A stretch of 51,826 nt of DNA from assembly GCF_001279695.1 (NCBI RefSeq), contig NZ_LGDD01000325.1, forward strand, positions 1 through 51,826, written 5' to 3'. The notes beneath the pieces were generated by a model that was not told where the DNA came from, ran no database searches, and saw only the letters and a program-made list of their open reading frames with translations. The translations under genes were made by a program, and so were the position numbers. The stretch comes from Streptomyces sp. WM6378 (GTDB taxonomy: Bacteria; Actinomycetota; Actinomycetes; Streptomycetales; Streptomycetaceae). Below are positions 9,970 through 18,950 of the stretch, in pieces (position 1 is the stretch's first letter; each line of letters begins with the position of its first letter).

Positions 9970-10614
9970 ATGCGAGTCCGCAACAAGATCTTCGGAGGGC
10001 TGCTGACGGCGGCCCTGGCCACCGTCCTGAACGCGGCAGGAGCAGGAGCAGGCAACGCTGCGCAGCTCACATCCGCGCCCGCCACACCCGTCGGAGCGAG
10101 CGCGCACACGGCGTCCGGGCCGACGCACGCCGCCGTGGCCGCTGCCACACCGCTGGTGTTCGACGTCAACGGCACGTTCACCGACGGGGGGTCCGCGCGG
10201 CCGGTGATGTCGGACGTCAACGACGTCCTGACGGTGGACATGTCCTCCCAGCACCGTCCGACCGCCACCGGTGTCGTGATCAACAGCGACACCATCCTGG
10301 TCACCTTCCCCGACGACGCCACCTACACCGCGAAGCTGCAGGCGCCGAACATCATCAGGTGGTCCAACGGTTCGGCCTGGCAGAAGCTCACCCTGGTGGT
10401 GCCGGACGTGAGCGATGACACCCGGGCCGTAGCCACGTCGATCCTGAACTCCGCGGGCTTCGCCGTCGGCAGGGTGACCACAGTCGTCGACCGGACATGC
10501 AATCACAACAACACCGTCTCCCAGCAGACCCCGCACGCCGGCACGCCGGCCCTCCCGGGAACCGCTGTGAACCTCACGATCGGAGTACTGCCGCCGAAGG
10601 GGCAGTGCCGGTGA
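9970..10614 (+). CDS. Secreted protein with PASTA-like C-terminus
   Basis: A 214-residue exported protein. I start at ATG 9970 (MRVRNKIFGGLLTAALATV), which gives a clean Sec signal peptide and has AAGGGGGAAAG upstream. The signal is followed by a low-complexity Ala/Thr/Pro segment. A middle domain carries VTFPDDATYTAKLQAP. The last ~60 residues match the PASTA pattern: VPDVSDDTRAVATSILNSAG, then VSQQTPHAGTPALPGTAVNL. PASTA domains bind peptidoglycan fragments or beta-lactams, so a cell-wall role is likely but not shown. A strong hairpin follows the stop. Confidence 0.78.
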   Translation: MRVRNKIFGGLLTAALATVLNAAGAGAGNAAQLTSAPATPVGASAHTASGPTHAAVAAATPLVFDVNGTFTDGGSARPVMSDVNDVLTVDMSSQHRPTATGVVINSDTILVTFPDDATYTAKLQAPNIIRWSNGSAWQKLTLVVPDVSDDTRAVATSILNSAGFAVGRVTTVVDRTCNHNNTVSQQTPHAGTPALPGTAVNLTIGVLPPKGQCR

Positions 10615-10625
10615 GATGCCGACCA

Positions 10626-10657
10626 GGGACCGGCGGTCCGCACGGACCGCCGGTCCC
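10626..10657 (+). terminator. Hairpin terminator after the secreted-protein gene
   Basis: A perfect 15-bp inverted repeat (10626-10640 with 10643-10657, first arm GGGACCGGCGGTCCG) separated by two bases, starting 12 bp after the stop. It has no T tract, as is common for actinomycete terminators. Confidence 0.75.
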
Positions 10658-10682
10658 CCGAACGTCGGCGGCTCCCGCCGGT

Positions 10683-11180
10683 CCGCGGGTGCCGACGTAC
10701 GACATTCACACGTACGCCGACAAGCGGGCGGTACGGCCGGGTGCCTTCGCCGAGATCACCGCCCAGGTCCACTTCGGCCACGCCGAGAGCGACCTGACGC
10801 CCGAGGCGCTGGGCGAGCAACCTGGCCCTGGACGCCGCGAAGGTCGACTACAACCTCCGACAGCCCCGGCACCGTCCACGGCTTCACCGTGTCCGACACC
10901 GACACCTTCGCCCCCGCCGGACTACAGCGCCACTGGGACCGCTTGGTCCCCCCCTCCTCGACCGCACACTGGCCAACAGCCGATGCTCCGGATCGTAACC
11001 AGACCAGCAGACAGCGCGGCGCGCCACACCGATGTCTGGATGGCCGTGGCCCATCTGGCCACCGAACGCTGGATGGCCGACGAGCATGCCGACTTCGTCC
11101 GGGAGCTTCTTTCGGCTGGCGCGGCGGAATTCCCCGCTGTCGCCGCCGGGGCGTTCGCGGCGGGGCATCCCAGGCCGTGA
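10683..11180 (+). pseudogene. Degenerate coding remnants, family unknown
   Basis: Protein-like stretches appear in different frames: PTYDIHTYADKRAVRPGAF from 10683, TVHGFTVSDTDTFAPAGLQ near 10,860, and MAVAHLATERWMADEHADFV from 11041 to the stop at 11180. They may be pieces of one frameshifted gene or of two. I do not recognise any of them. Confidence 0.3.
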
Positions 11181-11230
11181 CGGCTGTCTCAGCCAATCCA
11201 GTCCGCCCAAGACAGCGGCGTCCGCGGCGA

Positions 11231-11690
11231 CTAAGCCGAAGCGGTCGCGGCAAAGCTGCCCAAGACGGCCGCCGAGCTGTATGTCACCGAAGCGTCCGAC
11301 GAAGCCGTGGCGAAAGCGAAGAGCCTGCCGAAGTCGTCGATCGACACCGAGCTGTACGAGCTGGAGGCCAGCCGCCACGTACCCCCGGACCGTGTCTGGT
11401 CCGCCTGGCTGTGCGACGACCACCTCGTCTCCGAACGACTCGAGGCACTGCGGCAGTTCGCACGCGGCATCGACACCAACAACCGGCGCGTACACCGCGC
11501 GTTCCTCACCTCCGTACGCATCCTCGGAGAAGGCGTCGACATCACCGGCGAGCGGGGCGTGGAAGCCATCTGCTTCGCCGACACCCGCGGCCCCAGGTCG
11601 AGATCGTCCAGAACATCGGCCGCGCGCTCCGGCTCAACGAGGACGGCTCCACGAAGATCGCGCGGATCGTCGCGGCCGGCGGCGAAGGCG
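11231..11690 (+). pseudogene. Superfamily 2 helicase, C-terminal fragment
   Basis: In one frame, LRQFARGIDTNNRRVHRAFL runs into VRILGEGVDITGERGVEAIC and FADTRG (helicase motif V region). After a shift near 11,595 another frame gives QVEIVQNIGRALRLNEDGS (motif VI, QxxGRxxR). This matches the C-terminal RecA-like domain of large DEAD/DEAH-type helicases common in Streptomyces accessory DNA. Motifs I-III and the helicase-associated repeats are missing, so it is a broken relic. Confidence 0.6.
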
Positions 11691-12194
11691 AGGGCGTCGG
11701 CGGTGTTCTGTTCGTCGGCGTGCTGCTCGCGACACTGGCGCCGGATGCGGCGCACACGGGCGGGAACCGAGGCGGTGCAGAACGGTGTGACCGTGAACTG
11801 CCCCGAGTGTGGGTCGAGTTGGTCGGCTGGTAGCGAACGTTCTGTCGCGGCGGTGTAATGCGCTCCCCGCTGCCGCAAACGGGCCTGGCACGGGCGGCGC
11901 ACGTCGACCGGGACGGTGTGAGACCGCGCGCGTGGCACGGATGGTGCCGTTCCCGGGCCACCAGACCATTCACGAAAGGGCACTCGGAGCGGGGCAGATA
12001 ACGCCGGCCGAGCCTGAGTGTGAGGGTGTCCGGGCTGCAATGGTCACGGATCTCGGCGGTGATGCGTCCCCCCTCCCCCCTCCCCCGAGCGACGGGGAAC
12101 GGCCGCGCGTGAAGGAGTCCCCCATCCTCGGCGGGAGAGGGACACCTTCACAGCTGTGCCCGCGAAGTCCGCGGTGCGAGCCGGCCCTGGCTGG
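11691..12194. other. Gap without recognised gene
   Basis: One frame ends in a short CxxC tail (NCPECGSSWSAG) at 11858, possibly a residue of the helicase locus. A pyrimidine-rich run lies at 12066-12090. I see no convincing gene, terminator or RNA. Confidence 0.3.
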
Positions 12195-13298
12195 TCAGTG
12201 CAGGATGTCGAGGGTGTTGGTCGCATCGTCGACGAAGTAGACGGCGCGCGCTCCCGGACACACAGCGAGACCGAACAGCGCGCCCGCACCGGGAGGTGTC
12301 CCACTGCTGTCAAGGGCACGGACCGCGATCTGGCTGCCGGAGGAGGTGGTCTCCACCAGATTGCCGTCGCCTGCGTTGACCGTGAGCACGTCTCCACCGG
12401 GGGCGACAACAAGGCCGAGCGGAGTGTTCAAATTGCCTCCTGCGGTGACGACTTGACCAGTGCCTGCACTGTCCGCGCGGGTCAGTGCGTACGGAATCGC
12501 GGTGATGCGGTTGTCGACGCTGTCGGCGACATAGAGCGTACCGTCGCGGCCGAGTCCGACGCCGGTCGGGCCGACAACCAGGGCTGCGGGGTCCGTGCGT
12601 TCGGCGAAACCGGACCCGATGCGGGTGACGGACCGGAGCTGGAAGGTGTCGTCGCCGACTGCCACCCTGAGCCGCAGGACGGTGCCCTTACGCACGGTGG
12701 CCGGGCTGCCGGCGACCGTTCCGTTCAGCACGTTGGTGACGAACAGGTCGACGCTGTCTCCGCCATCGCGTGCGGTCATGTCCCAGGGTCCATTGATGCC
12801 GTACCCGGCCATCGTCTGGCGGGCCCTGCCGTGGCTGTCGAGGACGATCAGGCATCCGGCCCGGGCTGTGGCGGAAGTGCCGTCTGTGGTGGGCAGGCTG
12901 CCCACCACAACCCAGCCACTGCGCAGGACCACCAACGCCGTGGTCAGCCCGACCCCGCCGGGACAGGCCCCGGGCAGGTGGGCCGGATCGATCCGGGCGA
13001 ATGTCGAAACGGCCCCGGAAGGGCTGATCTGCACGATGGTCGTCCCGGTGCCCTGAAGATTCGATGAGGCATTGAAATTGCTGACCAGGACATCGCCCTG
13101 GCGAAGGCTGCCCCGATCCTGCGGCACTACCGCCACACCGTAGGGGTTGACGTCCCCGTTCGCAGGGACCGTTGAGGCAATCGTGTCCACCATGTGCAGG
13201 GGGTCGACGAACGAGCCGGGTGCCGACTGGCCAGTCGAGATACCCGTGAGCGTCAAGAGGCCGGCAACTGCGGTGCCGACGAGCGTTCTCCACTGCAT
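12195..13298 (-). CDS. Secreted beta-propeller (NHL/SMP-30-like) protein
   Basis: A 367-residue exported protein. ATG 13298 (MQWRTLVGTAVAGLLTLTG) gives a signal peptide; an upstream in-frame start would bury it. The mature part has repeated propeller blades with the pattern GVGLGRDGTLYVADSVDNRI, LGLVVAPGGDVLTVNAGDGN and GLAVCPGARAVYFVDDATN, typical of NHL or gluconolactonase-like six-bladed propellers. No catalytic residues can be assigned with confidence, so enzyme or binding scaffold remains open. The gene stands alone. Confidence 0.75.
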   Translation of the reverse strand: MQWRTLVGTAVAGLLTLTGISTGQSAPGSFVDPLHMVDTIASTVPANGDVNPYGVAVVPQDRGSLRQGDVLVSNFNASSNLQGTGTTIVQISPSGAVSTFARIDPAHLPGACPGGVGLTTALVVLRSGWVVVGSLPTTDGTSATARAGCLIVLDSHGRARQTMAGYGINGPWDMTARDGGDSVDLFVTNVLNGTVAGSPATVRKGTVLRLRVAVGDDTFQLRSVTRIGSGFAERTDPAALVVGPTGVGLGRDGTLYVADSVDNRITAIPYALTRADSAGTGQVVTAGGNLNTPLGLVVAPGGDVLTVNAGDGNLVETTSSGSQIAVRALDSSGTPPGAGALFGLAVCPGARAVYFVDDATNTLDILH

Positions 13299-13777
13299 GG
13301 TGCCGCTCCTCGGAGTGCGTCGGATGCGAGCTCGCTGAGCAGATGTCCACCCACCGACTCCGCCGTGCACGAGGCCGGGCGATCACAGGGCAGGCAGACC
13401 GAGATACCGAAAGGAGGCTAGGCAGACCCGCAGCAACCCGCTAGAGAAAAACAGGTCATCGGACGCCGAGCAATCAAACCCGGACAGCCCCTGCGACGCA
13501 CCTGCCCAGGCACGACAGCGGAGGCTTCCCAACAATCCGAAAGACACCGAATGCCGCGCGGTTCAGCGAGCTTGAGGAGATTGGACTCGGCGCCGGCCGT
13601 GAGAACCTGGGCTTCGGCCGTGCGATGGTCGTCGATGAGGGCGGCGAGTTCAGCGTCGTTCATGACGGGGTCGGTCCAGGCGGCGATCTTGTTCATGAAG
13701 GGCAGTGCCGAGCGGGCCCTGGTCGAGGCGGTGCGGATCCGCACCGACCGAGAGACAGCGGGCTGTGGCGCATCCTG
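13299..13777. other. Gap beside an IS66 remnant
   Basis: A minus-strand stretch from ATG 13663 reads MNDAELAALIDDHRTAEAQ and then continues about 20 plausible residues before losing character. This may be the start of a lost gene. Otherwise no gene is supported. The IS66 homology begins abruptly at about 13,778. Confidence 0.25.
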
Positions 13778-14218
13778 ATGGGCCCCCTCGCGCTGAAGAA
13801 GGCCGCCGACGCCGCCCGCGACATCGACACCGAACACATCGACGACCACCTCAAGGCCGGGGAACTGTCGGCGCTGCGGACCGCAGTCACCGACGGGATC
13901 ACCGCCATCGCCGCACGCTCCTCGAAAACCGAGGCCAAGCACCACGCTCTGTTCCAGCGCCTTCACCGCCGCTGGAACGACTACCTGCGCTGGGTCCACG
14001 ACCCAGCCCTGCCGTTCGACAACAACCCAGCCGAGCAGACGATGAGAATGGCGAAACTCCGCATCAAGATCTCCGGATGCCTCCGGACCCTGGCCAACGC
14101 CGAAGACTTCGCGGTGATTCGCAGCTACCTCGCCACCGCCGACCGCCACGGCCAGACCATGCTCGATGTTCTCACCGCTGCCCTGCGCGGCAGACCCTGG
14201 ACACCCGCCAGCACCTGA
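13778..14218 (+). pseudogene. IS66-family transposase, C-terminal fragment
   Basis: About 146 codons of the C-terminal half of an IS66 transposase: GPLALKKAADAARD, LHRRWNDYLRWVHDPALPFD, NNPAEQTMRMAKLRIKISGC and the tail LDVLTAALRGRPW. The family is usually ~450-550 residues; the N-terminus and the first catalytic Asp are absent. Homology starts abruptly at about 13,778, so this is a deletion remnant. No terminal repeats were found. Confidence 0.75.
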
Positions 14219-14548
14219 GACCCCGGGCCACCCCGCGATGCCGCATGCCCACCAGCCCCACACACCTATCCAGTTGCCAAAGACCTTGCCACACTGCTGC
14301 GCCCCGCCGGCGCACTCGTCAACAGCGACGGACTGCGCCCAGTCAACGGCAGGACCGCGGAGATCGTCCGGCACGTGGGCCTGCGCCGGAGCGAACGGCA
14401 ACGGGTGTCCGCTCACGAGGACTGGGAGTCCTGGTGGACAGCGGCCGGATGTGAACGACGGCGATTTTGTTCGGGCCGCACTTCACAACCCAAGCGGTGG
14501 GTGGTCCTGCCCTCTTCCCGGCGGCCAGCCATGGCATCCGCGTGAAAC

Positions 14549-14692
14549 GTTCACGAGGGAGTCGTCACCCTCCGCGGACACATCCGCGACTCCTCGCTCA
14601 TCGCGGTGGCCGTGCGCCTGGTCCGTGCAGTGGAAGGCGTCGTGGACGTCAAGCCGCATCTCACCGGCGGGTCCGCCACTGCGGCGGAGTGA
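14549..14692 (+). pseudogene. BON-domain fragment of a CBS-BON protein
   Basis: The 47 residues before the TGA at 14690 read VHEGVVTLRGHIRDSSLIAV and then VRLVRAVEGVVDVKPHL, the second half of a BON domain as found at the C-terminus of CBS-BON proteins such as the intact one at 16879. The CBS part is gone. It ends convergently 20 bp from the nitroreductase stop and marks the left edge of the dormancy-type island. Confidence 0.6.
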
Positions 14693-14711
14693 GCTGTTCG
14701 GGCAACTCCCG

Positions 14712-15704
14712 TCAGGGCTGGATGTCGAGGATCTCCGGCACCGGGCGGCGTGGTGTGCTGGGGCCTTTGGGACCGTAGCCGAGGCGTAGCACCGTCTGTA
14801 CGTGGCCGGTGCCGGATATCGGTTCCCGCAACGGCCAGCGCAGGTCTGGCCACTCCAGGGCCTGGGTGGCGAACGAGCTGGCCAGGCCTTCGAGCGTGGC
14901 CAGCAGCAGGACACGCTCCATGGCCTGGCCCGCGTGCACCCAGTCCTCGGGCCGGTCGTGGGCAGTGCTGAGCAGGGCCAGGTGAGGGGAGCGTTCGAAC
15001 CCGCTCGCACGGCGGCCCTCCACCTGCCTGGGGCCGGCGAAGTCGCGCATCGGGGCCCTGCCGTCGAGCTTGCGCGGCCCGAAGGCGTACTCGGGGACCC
15101 CGTCCTGGGCCGTGTTCACCGCTGCGGTACCGATACGGGTCCACGCGGCGAGGTCCTCGTCGCTGCCCTGGTCGGTCAGATTGCGTGCCTCGGCCTCCTC
15201 GACCAGTTCCAGGACCGTCTGCAGATGCCAGGCGGTGGCGAAGGACAGCGATGCGCCCTCGCGGTCGGCGACATCACAGAGGGCCGTCCGCACGGCCTTC
15301 GGTATCTCCGTCTCCTCGAACGGGAATCAGCTGCTGTGCCGCTCATGGATCGCCGGATACAGCGAGGCGAGGTCGCTGTCGCCACTGCCGAGGCCGGTCA
15401 GCTGTACGGTCGCGAGCAGGGCCGGGTCGGCAGGGTCGGGCAGCAGCCGGGTGGCCGGGTACCAGCCCCCGTGGGCCACGGCGACCCGAAGGTTGAGCAG
15501 GGCGGCGCCGCAGCCGAGGTGCAGTGCGCGGGTGTCGGGGTCGGCGTGCGGCATGACGCGGTCGAAATCGGCGCGTACGTGGAAGGTGTTGCTGCTCTGG
15601 AAGTAGCAAAAGCGCCACGGCTGTGCGTTGTGCATCGACGGTGCGGCGGCAGCGTCGTGGACCAGGGCGGGTGCGCGTTCTTGAGGATGTGCTGGTTGGC
15701 TCAC
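14712..15704 (-). pseudogene. Acg-type nitroreductase with one in-frame TGA
   Basis: A full-length (330-residue) Acg/Rv2032-type FMN-fold nitroreductase in one frame, interrupted only by TGA at 15327-15329 (codon 126). The surrounding sequence reads IHERHSS, stop, FPFEETEIPKAVRTAL. The paralog at 29061 has RHTHRGPF here, so CGA (Arg) to TGA is the simplest explanation. The start is GTG 15704 with AAGGGAG upstream (VSQPAHPQERAP). The signature APSMHNAQPWRF is present. In mycobacteria Acg proteins belong to the DosR dormancy regulon; this family lacks classical nitroreduction and probably sequesters flavin. Expression would give two partial peptides unless TGA is read through. Confidence 0.8.
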
Positions 15705-15817
15705 CGGAGTCTCCCTTCGCGCTTCGGCGAGCCCTTGGGTCTTGGGCGGGGCCCGCTCTTGCGGTCCCGGAACCCCGGCCACGTAACGCGCGCCGGGTGA
15801 CGGTAGTCCGTGGCCGC

Positions 15818-16711
15818 TCATTGACCGGCCGGGCTGATGCGGCGCCCCGTGATGCGGGTGGGCCGGATCGACACCCACATCTCGCGTCCGCTGCCCGCCC
15901 AGGGCGTGGTGTGGGCGCGATCGGCCAGCCGTCGCACCTCGTCGGGCTCCGTGACAACCCGCGCGGGGCCGACGACGAGCACGCTCCAGCCCTGGCTCAT
16001 GGCCTCGTCCACATGGTCGACCTCGAAGGCGACCTCCGATCCCACGGCTGCCGCAGGAGCCGAGCCCGGTGCGGTCCGGAAGGCGATCGCGTCGTCGACG
16101 ACCTCATAATTGACCGGGATGACCGCCGGGCCGTCGGGCGTCGACACCGCGACGCGCCCGACACCGTGCGTGGAGAGCCGGGCGCGGCATTCGTCGGGGC
16201 CGAGGTCCCGCAGTCGAGGGTGCAGGAGTGCCCGGCCCTGGCCTGGGGGAAGATCGATGCCGCCCCCGCGCAGGGCTGCGACGCTCGTGCCGAGCGCGTC
16301 GGCCAGCTTGATGAGAGCGGCCACGCTCGGGTCGGCCGGCCGTTCTTCCAGGTACGTCAGGTAGTCCGGCGCCATTCCGGCGCGGCGGGCTGTCTCTGCC
16401 CGGGTCAGTCCCTGCCGCTCGCGCTCGGCGGCAATGCGTCGGCCGACGTCACCGGGATTGGGCACCCTGCGCGGCGGGGTTGTGCCGGACACGGCACCTG
16501 CCTGCTCACCTGCTGCGCGCTGGTGCTCGATGTGATGAACATGTGCGTCAGGCCCGGGGAAGACGAGTGTCACCTCGTCCGTGTCCGACCAGCGCACGTC
16601 ATAGGGAGGGGTTCCGTCCGAGTGGTGGAGTCCGACAATCTCGCCGTCGCGCCGGGTGGCGCCGGTGGCCGGGCTTTCGACAACGAGTTGATCGCCGAGT
16701 TGAGCTCGCAT
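15818..16711 (-). CDS. DUF1918-XRE-pyridoxamine-oxidase-fold fusion protein
   Basis: A 297-residue three-domain protein. Residues 1-60 are a DUF1918 SH3-like domain (MRAQLGDQLVVESPATG, then YDVRWSDTDEVTLVFPGPD). Residues ~85-145 are an XRE helix-turn-helix (GRRIAAERERQGLTRAETAR). Residues ~150-290 are a split-barrel pyridoxamine-5'-phosphate-oxidase-like domain (GRVAVSTPDGPAVIPVNYEV, VAFEVDHVDEAM). The last two occur together in actinobacteria as flavin- or F420-binding regulators; DUF1918 at the front is less usual. I choose ATG 16711 because DUF1918 proteins start there; GTG 16756 is possible. It is divergent from the CBS-BON gene across paired GGG-N-CCC dyads. Confidence 0.82.
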   Translation of the reverse strand: MRAQLGDQLVVESPATGATRRDGEIVGLHHSDGTPPYDVRWSDTDEVTLVFPGPDAHVHHIEHQRAAGEQAGAVSGTTPPRRVPNPGDVGRRIAAERERQGLTRAETARRAGMAPDYLTYLEERPADPSVAALIKLADALGTSVAALRGGGIDLPPGQGRALLHPRLRDLGPDECRARLSTHGVGRVAVSTPDGPAVIPVNYEVVDDAIAFRTAPGSAPAAAVGSEVAFEVDHVDEAMSQGWSVLVVGPARVVTEPDEVRRLADRAHTTPWAGSGREMWVSIRPTRITGRRISPAGQ

Positions 16712-16776
16712 GATCGCCACCGCTTCCTCAAAATGGTGCTGTACCCAACGTGCCACGCGCGACGCTCCACCGCATG

Positions 16777-16810
16777 GGCTGACAGACCCCGATCCGGGAC
16801 CGGCTCCTGA
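16777..16810. promoter_or_regulatory. Paired DosR-box-like sites, 20-bp spacing
   Basis: GGGCTGACAGACCC (16777-16790) and GGGACCGGCTCCTG (16797-16810) start exactly 20 bp apart in the gap between the divergent XRE fusion gene (start 16711) and the CBS-BON gene (start 16879). The first is a near-palindrome, the second a strong left half-site. The same layout recurs at 30138/30158. Assignment to a DosR/OsdR-like regulator is inference. Confidence 0.45.
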
Positions 16811-16878
16811 GAGGGTCCCTCCGACACCCTCGGCACGTGACCGCCCCTGGGTGTCACCACCCGGAACGGAGAGGCGAG

Positions 16879-17553
16879 ATGCACCACCGTACGGTCGATG
16901 AGCTCATGACCCGCAACGTCGTCCGGGCCCGGCGCGACACACCGTTCAAGGAGATCGTCAAGCTGCTGGCGGACAACGACGTCACCGCTGTACCTGTGGT
17001 CGACGAGCTGGACCGCCCCATGGGCGTGGTGTCCGAGGCCGACCTGCTGCGCAAGTCCTCCACCCAGGCCGACTCGACCGGCCGGACACCGATTCCGCAT
17101 CTGGAGGCATGGGAGCGGGCCAAGGCCGAGGGCGCGACGGCCGAGGAGCTGATGTCGGCTCCCGCGGTGTGTGCCCGCCCGGAGTGGACGGTGGCCGAGG
17201 CGGCCCGCCTCATGGCGGTCCAGAACGTCAAACGGCTGCCGGTGGTGGACGAGGCGGACCGGCTCCAGGGCATCGTCAGCCGCGGTGACCTGCTACGGAT
17301 CTTTCTGCGCCGGGACGACGCCATCCGTGACGAGCTCACCGGGGACGTGCTGCAACGTACGCTGCGGCTTCTCCCCTCGGAGGTGACGGTCGAGGTGCGC
17401 GAGGGGCGGGTGACCCTCGGTGGATCCGTCGAGGCCAAGAGCCTCATCCCCGTCATCGAGCGGCTGTGCCGCAGCGTCGACGGCGTCGTCTCGGTCGCCG
17501 AGCACATCGCGTACCGGACCGACGACTCACAGAGTTCCCCCACGGGCACGTGA
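16879..17553 (+). CDS. CBS-CBS-BON domain protein
   Basis: A 224-residue protein. CBS1 spans ~residues 1-60 (DELMTRNVVRARRDTPFKEI, VVDEGL-type turn VVSEADLLRKS), CBS2 ~92-148 (AEELMSAPAVCARPEWTVAE, VVDEADRLQGIVSRGDLLRI), and BON ~150-220 (VTVEVREGRVTLGGSVEAKS). CBS pairs bind adenine nucleotides and act as energy sensors; BON domains usually bind lipid or act as hydrophobic-ligand modules. Start ATG 16879 follows GGAGAGGCGAG. Related CBS proteins are members of actinobacterial dormancy regulons. Paired candidate operators lie 69-102 bp upstream. Confidence 0.88.
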   Translation: MHHRTVDELMTRNVVRARRDTPFKEIVKLLADNDVTAVPVVDELDRPMGVVSEADLLRKSSTQADSTGRTPIPHLEAWERAKAEGATAEELMSAPAVCARPEWTVAEAARLMAVQNVKRLPVVDEADRLQGIVSRGDLLRIFLRRDDAIRDELTGDVLQRTLRLLPSEVTVEVREGRVTLGGSVEAKSLIPVIERLCRSVDGVVSVAEHIAYRTDDSQSSPTGT

Positions 17554-17578
17554 GACATCACGGGGACCGGGGCGGAGC

Positions 17579-17608
17579 AAGGGCCGATGGCACCGCCCCC
17601 GGCCCTTC
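17579..17608 (+). terminator. Hairpin after the CBS-BON gene
   Basis: AAGGGCC (17580-17586 region) and GGCCCTT pair around a GC-rich loop about 26 bp after the CBS-BON stop. It fits a factor-independent terminator without a T tract. A second dyad-like sequence, GGGCAGATGGGCCC, lies at 17621-17634. Confidence 0.5.
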
Positions 17609-17731
17609 GGGGGATACACCGGGCAGATGGGCCCTCGCGGAAGGCTAACCGCACCGCCGAACCACTGCCCTCCCCATCCTCGACGCCGCCCGACGTGCCC
17701 GAACCGGGCGCCCCCGGCACTCCGCCCCGCC

Positions 17732-17824
17732 GCGCACCACGACCACCAGGCAGTCGGCGCGGGCGGCCACAGCCACACCGACCGAGCCCCGAACGAGCGC
17801 GTCGAAATCTCCGAGTCCCCTGGA
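17732..17824 (-). pseudogene. Universal stress protein C-terminal remnant
   Basis: On the minus strand SRGLGDFDALVRGSVGVAVA followed by ARADCLVVVVRG matches the end of a UspA domain, including the G-x2-G-x9-GS nucleotide motif region. Sequence on either side no longer aligns. It is a degraded universal stress protein gene, opposite in direction to the intact one at 18078. The rest of 17,609-18,077 holds no supported gene. Confidence 0.5.
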
Positions 17825-18077
17825 CCGGAGGACCGGCGCGAAGGCGTTGCGCCCTCTGCCGCTCAGGGCGGACACTGCGTTCTCATGCGACACCTCGCTC
17901 GACGGCCGAACCGCGGGTGCGCTCTGCCAAGTCCGTTCCGAGCTCATGCCGTACCCAGGGACGACATGCGCCACAGACAGATGTGGGGTAGTCCTCGAAT
18001 GAGAAGCGCCATGCCCAGCGCACCGGCACGGACACGCTCACCTCATTCCAGCCTCGTACGAGACGGAGACAGGCGTC

Positions 18078-18950
18078 ATGGAGCCAGTCATCACCGTGGG
18101 CCTCGACGGCTCACCCGAGAGCCTTGCCGCCGCTCACTGGGCCGCCGACGAGGCCGAGCGGCGCAAGGTCACGCTGCGCCTGCTGCACGCGTGGCCCCAG
18201 CTGGTGCCGGAACCCACCCGTGTCCCGGCGGAGCTCGATCACAACTACTGGGCGAAGCGGATCGTGCAGAAGGCACGGGAAGAGCTCCAAGCGCGCCACC
18301 CGGGCCTCACCATCCTCACCAACCTGGTCGCCGAGGATGCCGAGACCGCACTGCTTCAGGCGGCGTCAGAGTCCCAGATGCTCGTGGTCGGCTCACGAGG
18401 GCTGGCACTCGCCGAGAGCTATTTCCTGGGCGACATCAGCATGTCCGTCGTGGCACGGGCCGAGCAGCCGGTGGTCCTGGTGCGGGCCGGAGCGCGCGAA
18501 CAGGAGCCGTCGTCGGCTTCGGGTGGGGCGGACGGAGTAGTGGTGGCACTGAAGCTGCACGGTCCGAGCGACGAGCTGCTCGGGTTCGCGTTTCGTGCCG
18601 CAGCGGAGCGGGGGGTTCCCCTTGAGGTCGTCCATGGCGTAAACGTGCCGCTCTTCGCGTACGTCCCCTGGGGCTTGGACCACAACGTCATCGACGCGAT
18701 CACGAAGGACACACAGAAACACCTCGGCCCTGCCCTCCGCTCCTGGCGCGAGAAGTTCCCAGGCGTGGAGGTGACGGACAGCCTCGGCTTCGAGGGCGCC
18801 TCCAGGGCCGTCGTACAGGCCGCTCAGGGAGCCGGGCTGCTGGTGGTTGGCCGCCGCAGGCACCGTCCCCCGCTGCCGCGCCTGGGCCCCGTGACCCAGG
18901 CCGCCATCCACCACGCGCGCTGCCCCGTCGCCGTCGTCCCCCACGACTGA
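18078..18950 (+). CDS. Tandem universal stress protein
   Basis: A 290-residue protein with two UspA domains (about 1-145 and 150-290). Domain 1 starts VITVGLDGSPESLAAAHWAA and has the ATP-binding loop VVGSRGLALAESYFLGDIS. Domain 2 ends LVVGRRRHRPPLPRLGPVTQ then AIHHARCPVAVV, with a less standard loop that may not bind ATP. Two-domain UspA proteins are typical members of mycobacterial DosR and Streptomyces OsdR regulons. ATG 18078 follows GGAGACAGGCGTC. No close paired operator was found; a left half-site GGGACGACATGCGC lies at 17958. Confidence 0.9.
   Translation: MEPVITVGLDGSPESLAAAHWAADEAERRKVTLRLLHAWPQLVPEPTRVPAELDHNYWAKRIVQKAREELQARHPGLTILTNLVAEDAETALLQAASESQMLVVGSRGLALAESYFLGDISMSVVARAEQPVVLVRAGAREQEPSSASGGADGVVVALKLHGPSDELLGFAFRAAAERGVPLEVVHGVNVPLFAYVPWGLDHNVIDAITKDTQKHLGPALRSWREKFPGVEVTDSLGFEGASRAVVQAAQGAGLLVVGRRRHRPPLPRLGPVTQAAIHHARCPVAVVPHD

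Noticed and set aside
10626..10657. GGGACCGGCGG dyad as a DosR-type box
   Set aside because: Its 15-bp arms with a 2-bp loop directly after a stop codon make it a terminator; the arm spacing differs from the 5-N4-5 sites.
13418..14416. A 332-codon minus-strand frame over the IS66 remnant
   Set aside because: It is antisense to clear IS66 transposase sequence; only a short part near 13,545-13,663 looks faintly coding.
17581..17634. GGGCCGATGGCACC and GGGCAGATGGGCCC, 40 bp apart, as a further operator pair
   Set aside because: The first is part of an AAGGGCC/GGCCCTT hairpin 26 bp after the CBS-BON stop, better explained as a terminator, and no start codon follows closely on either strand.
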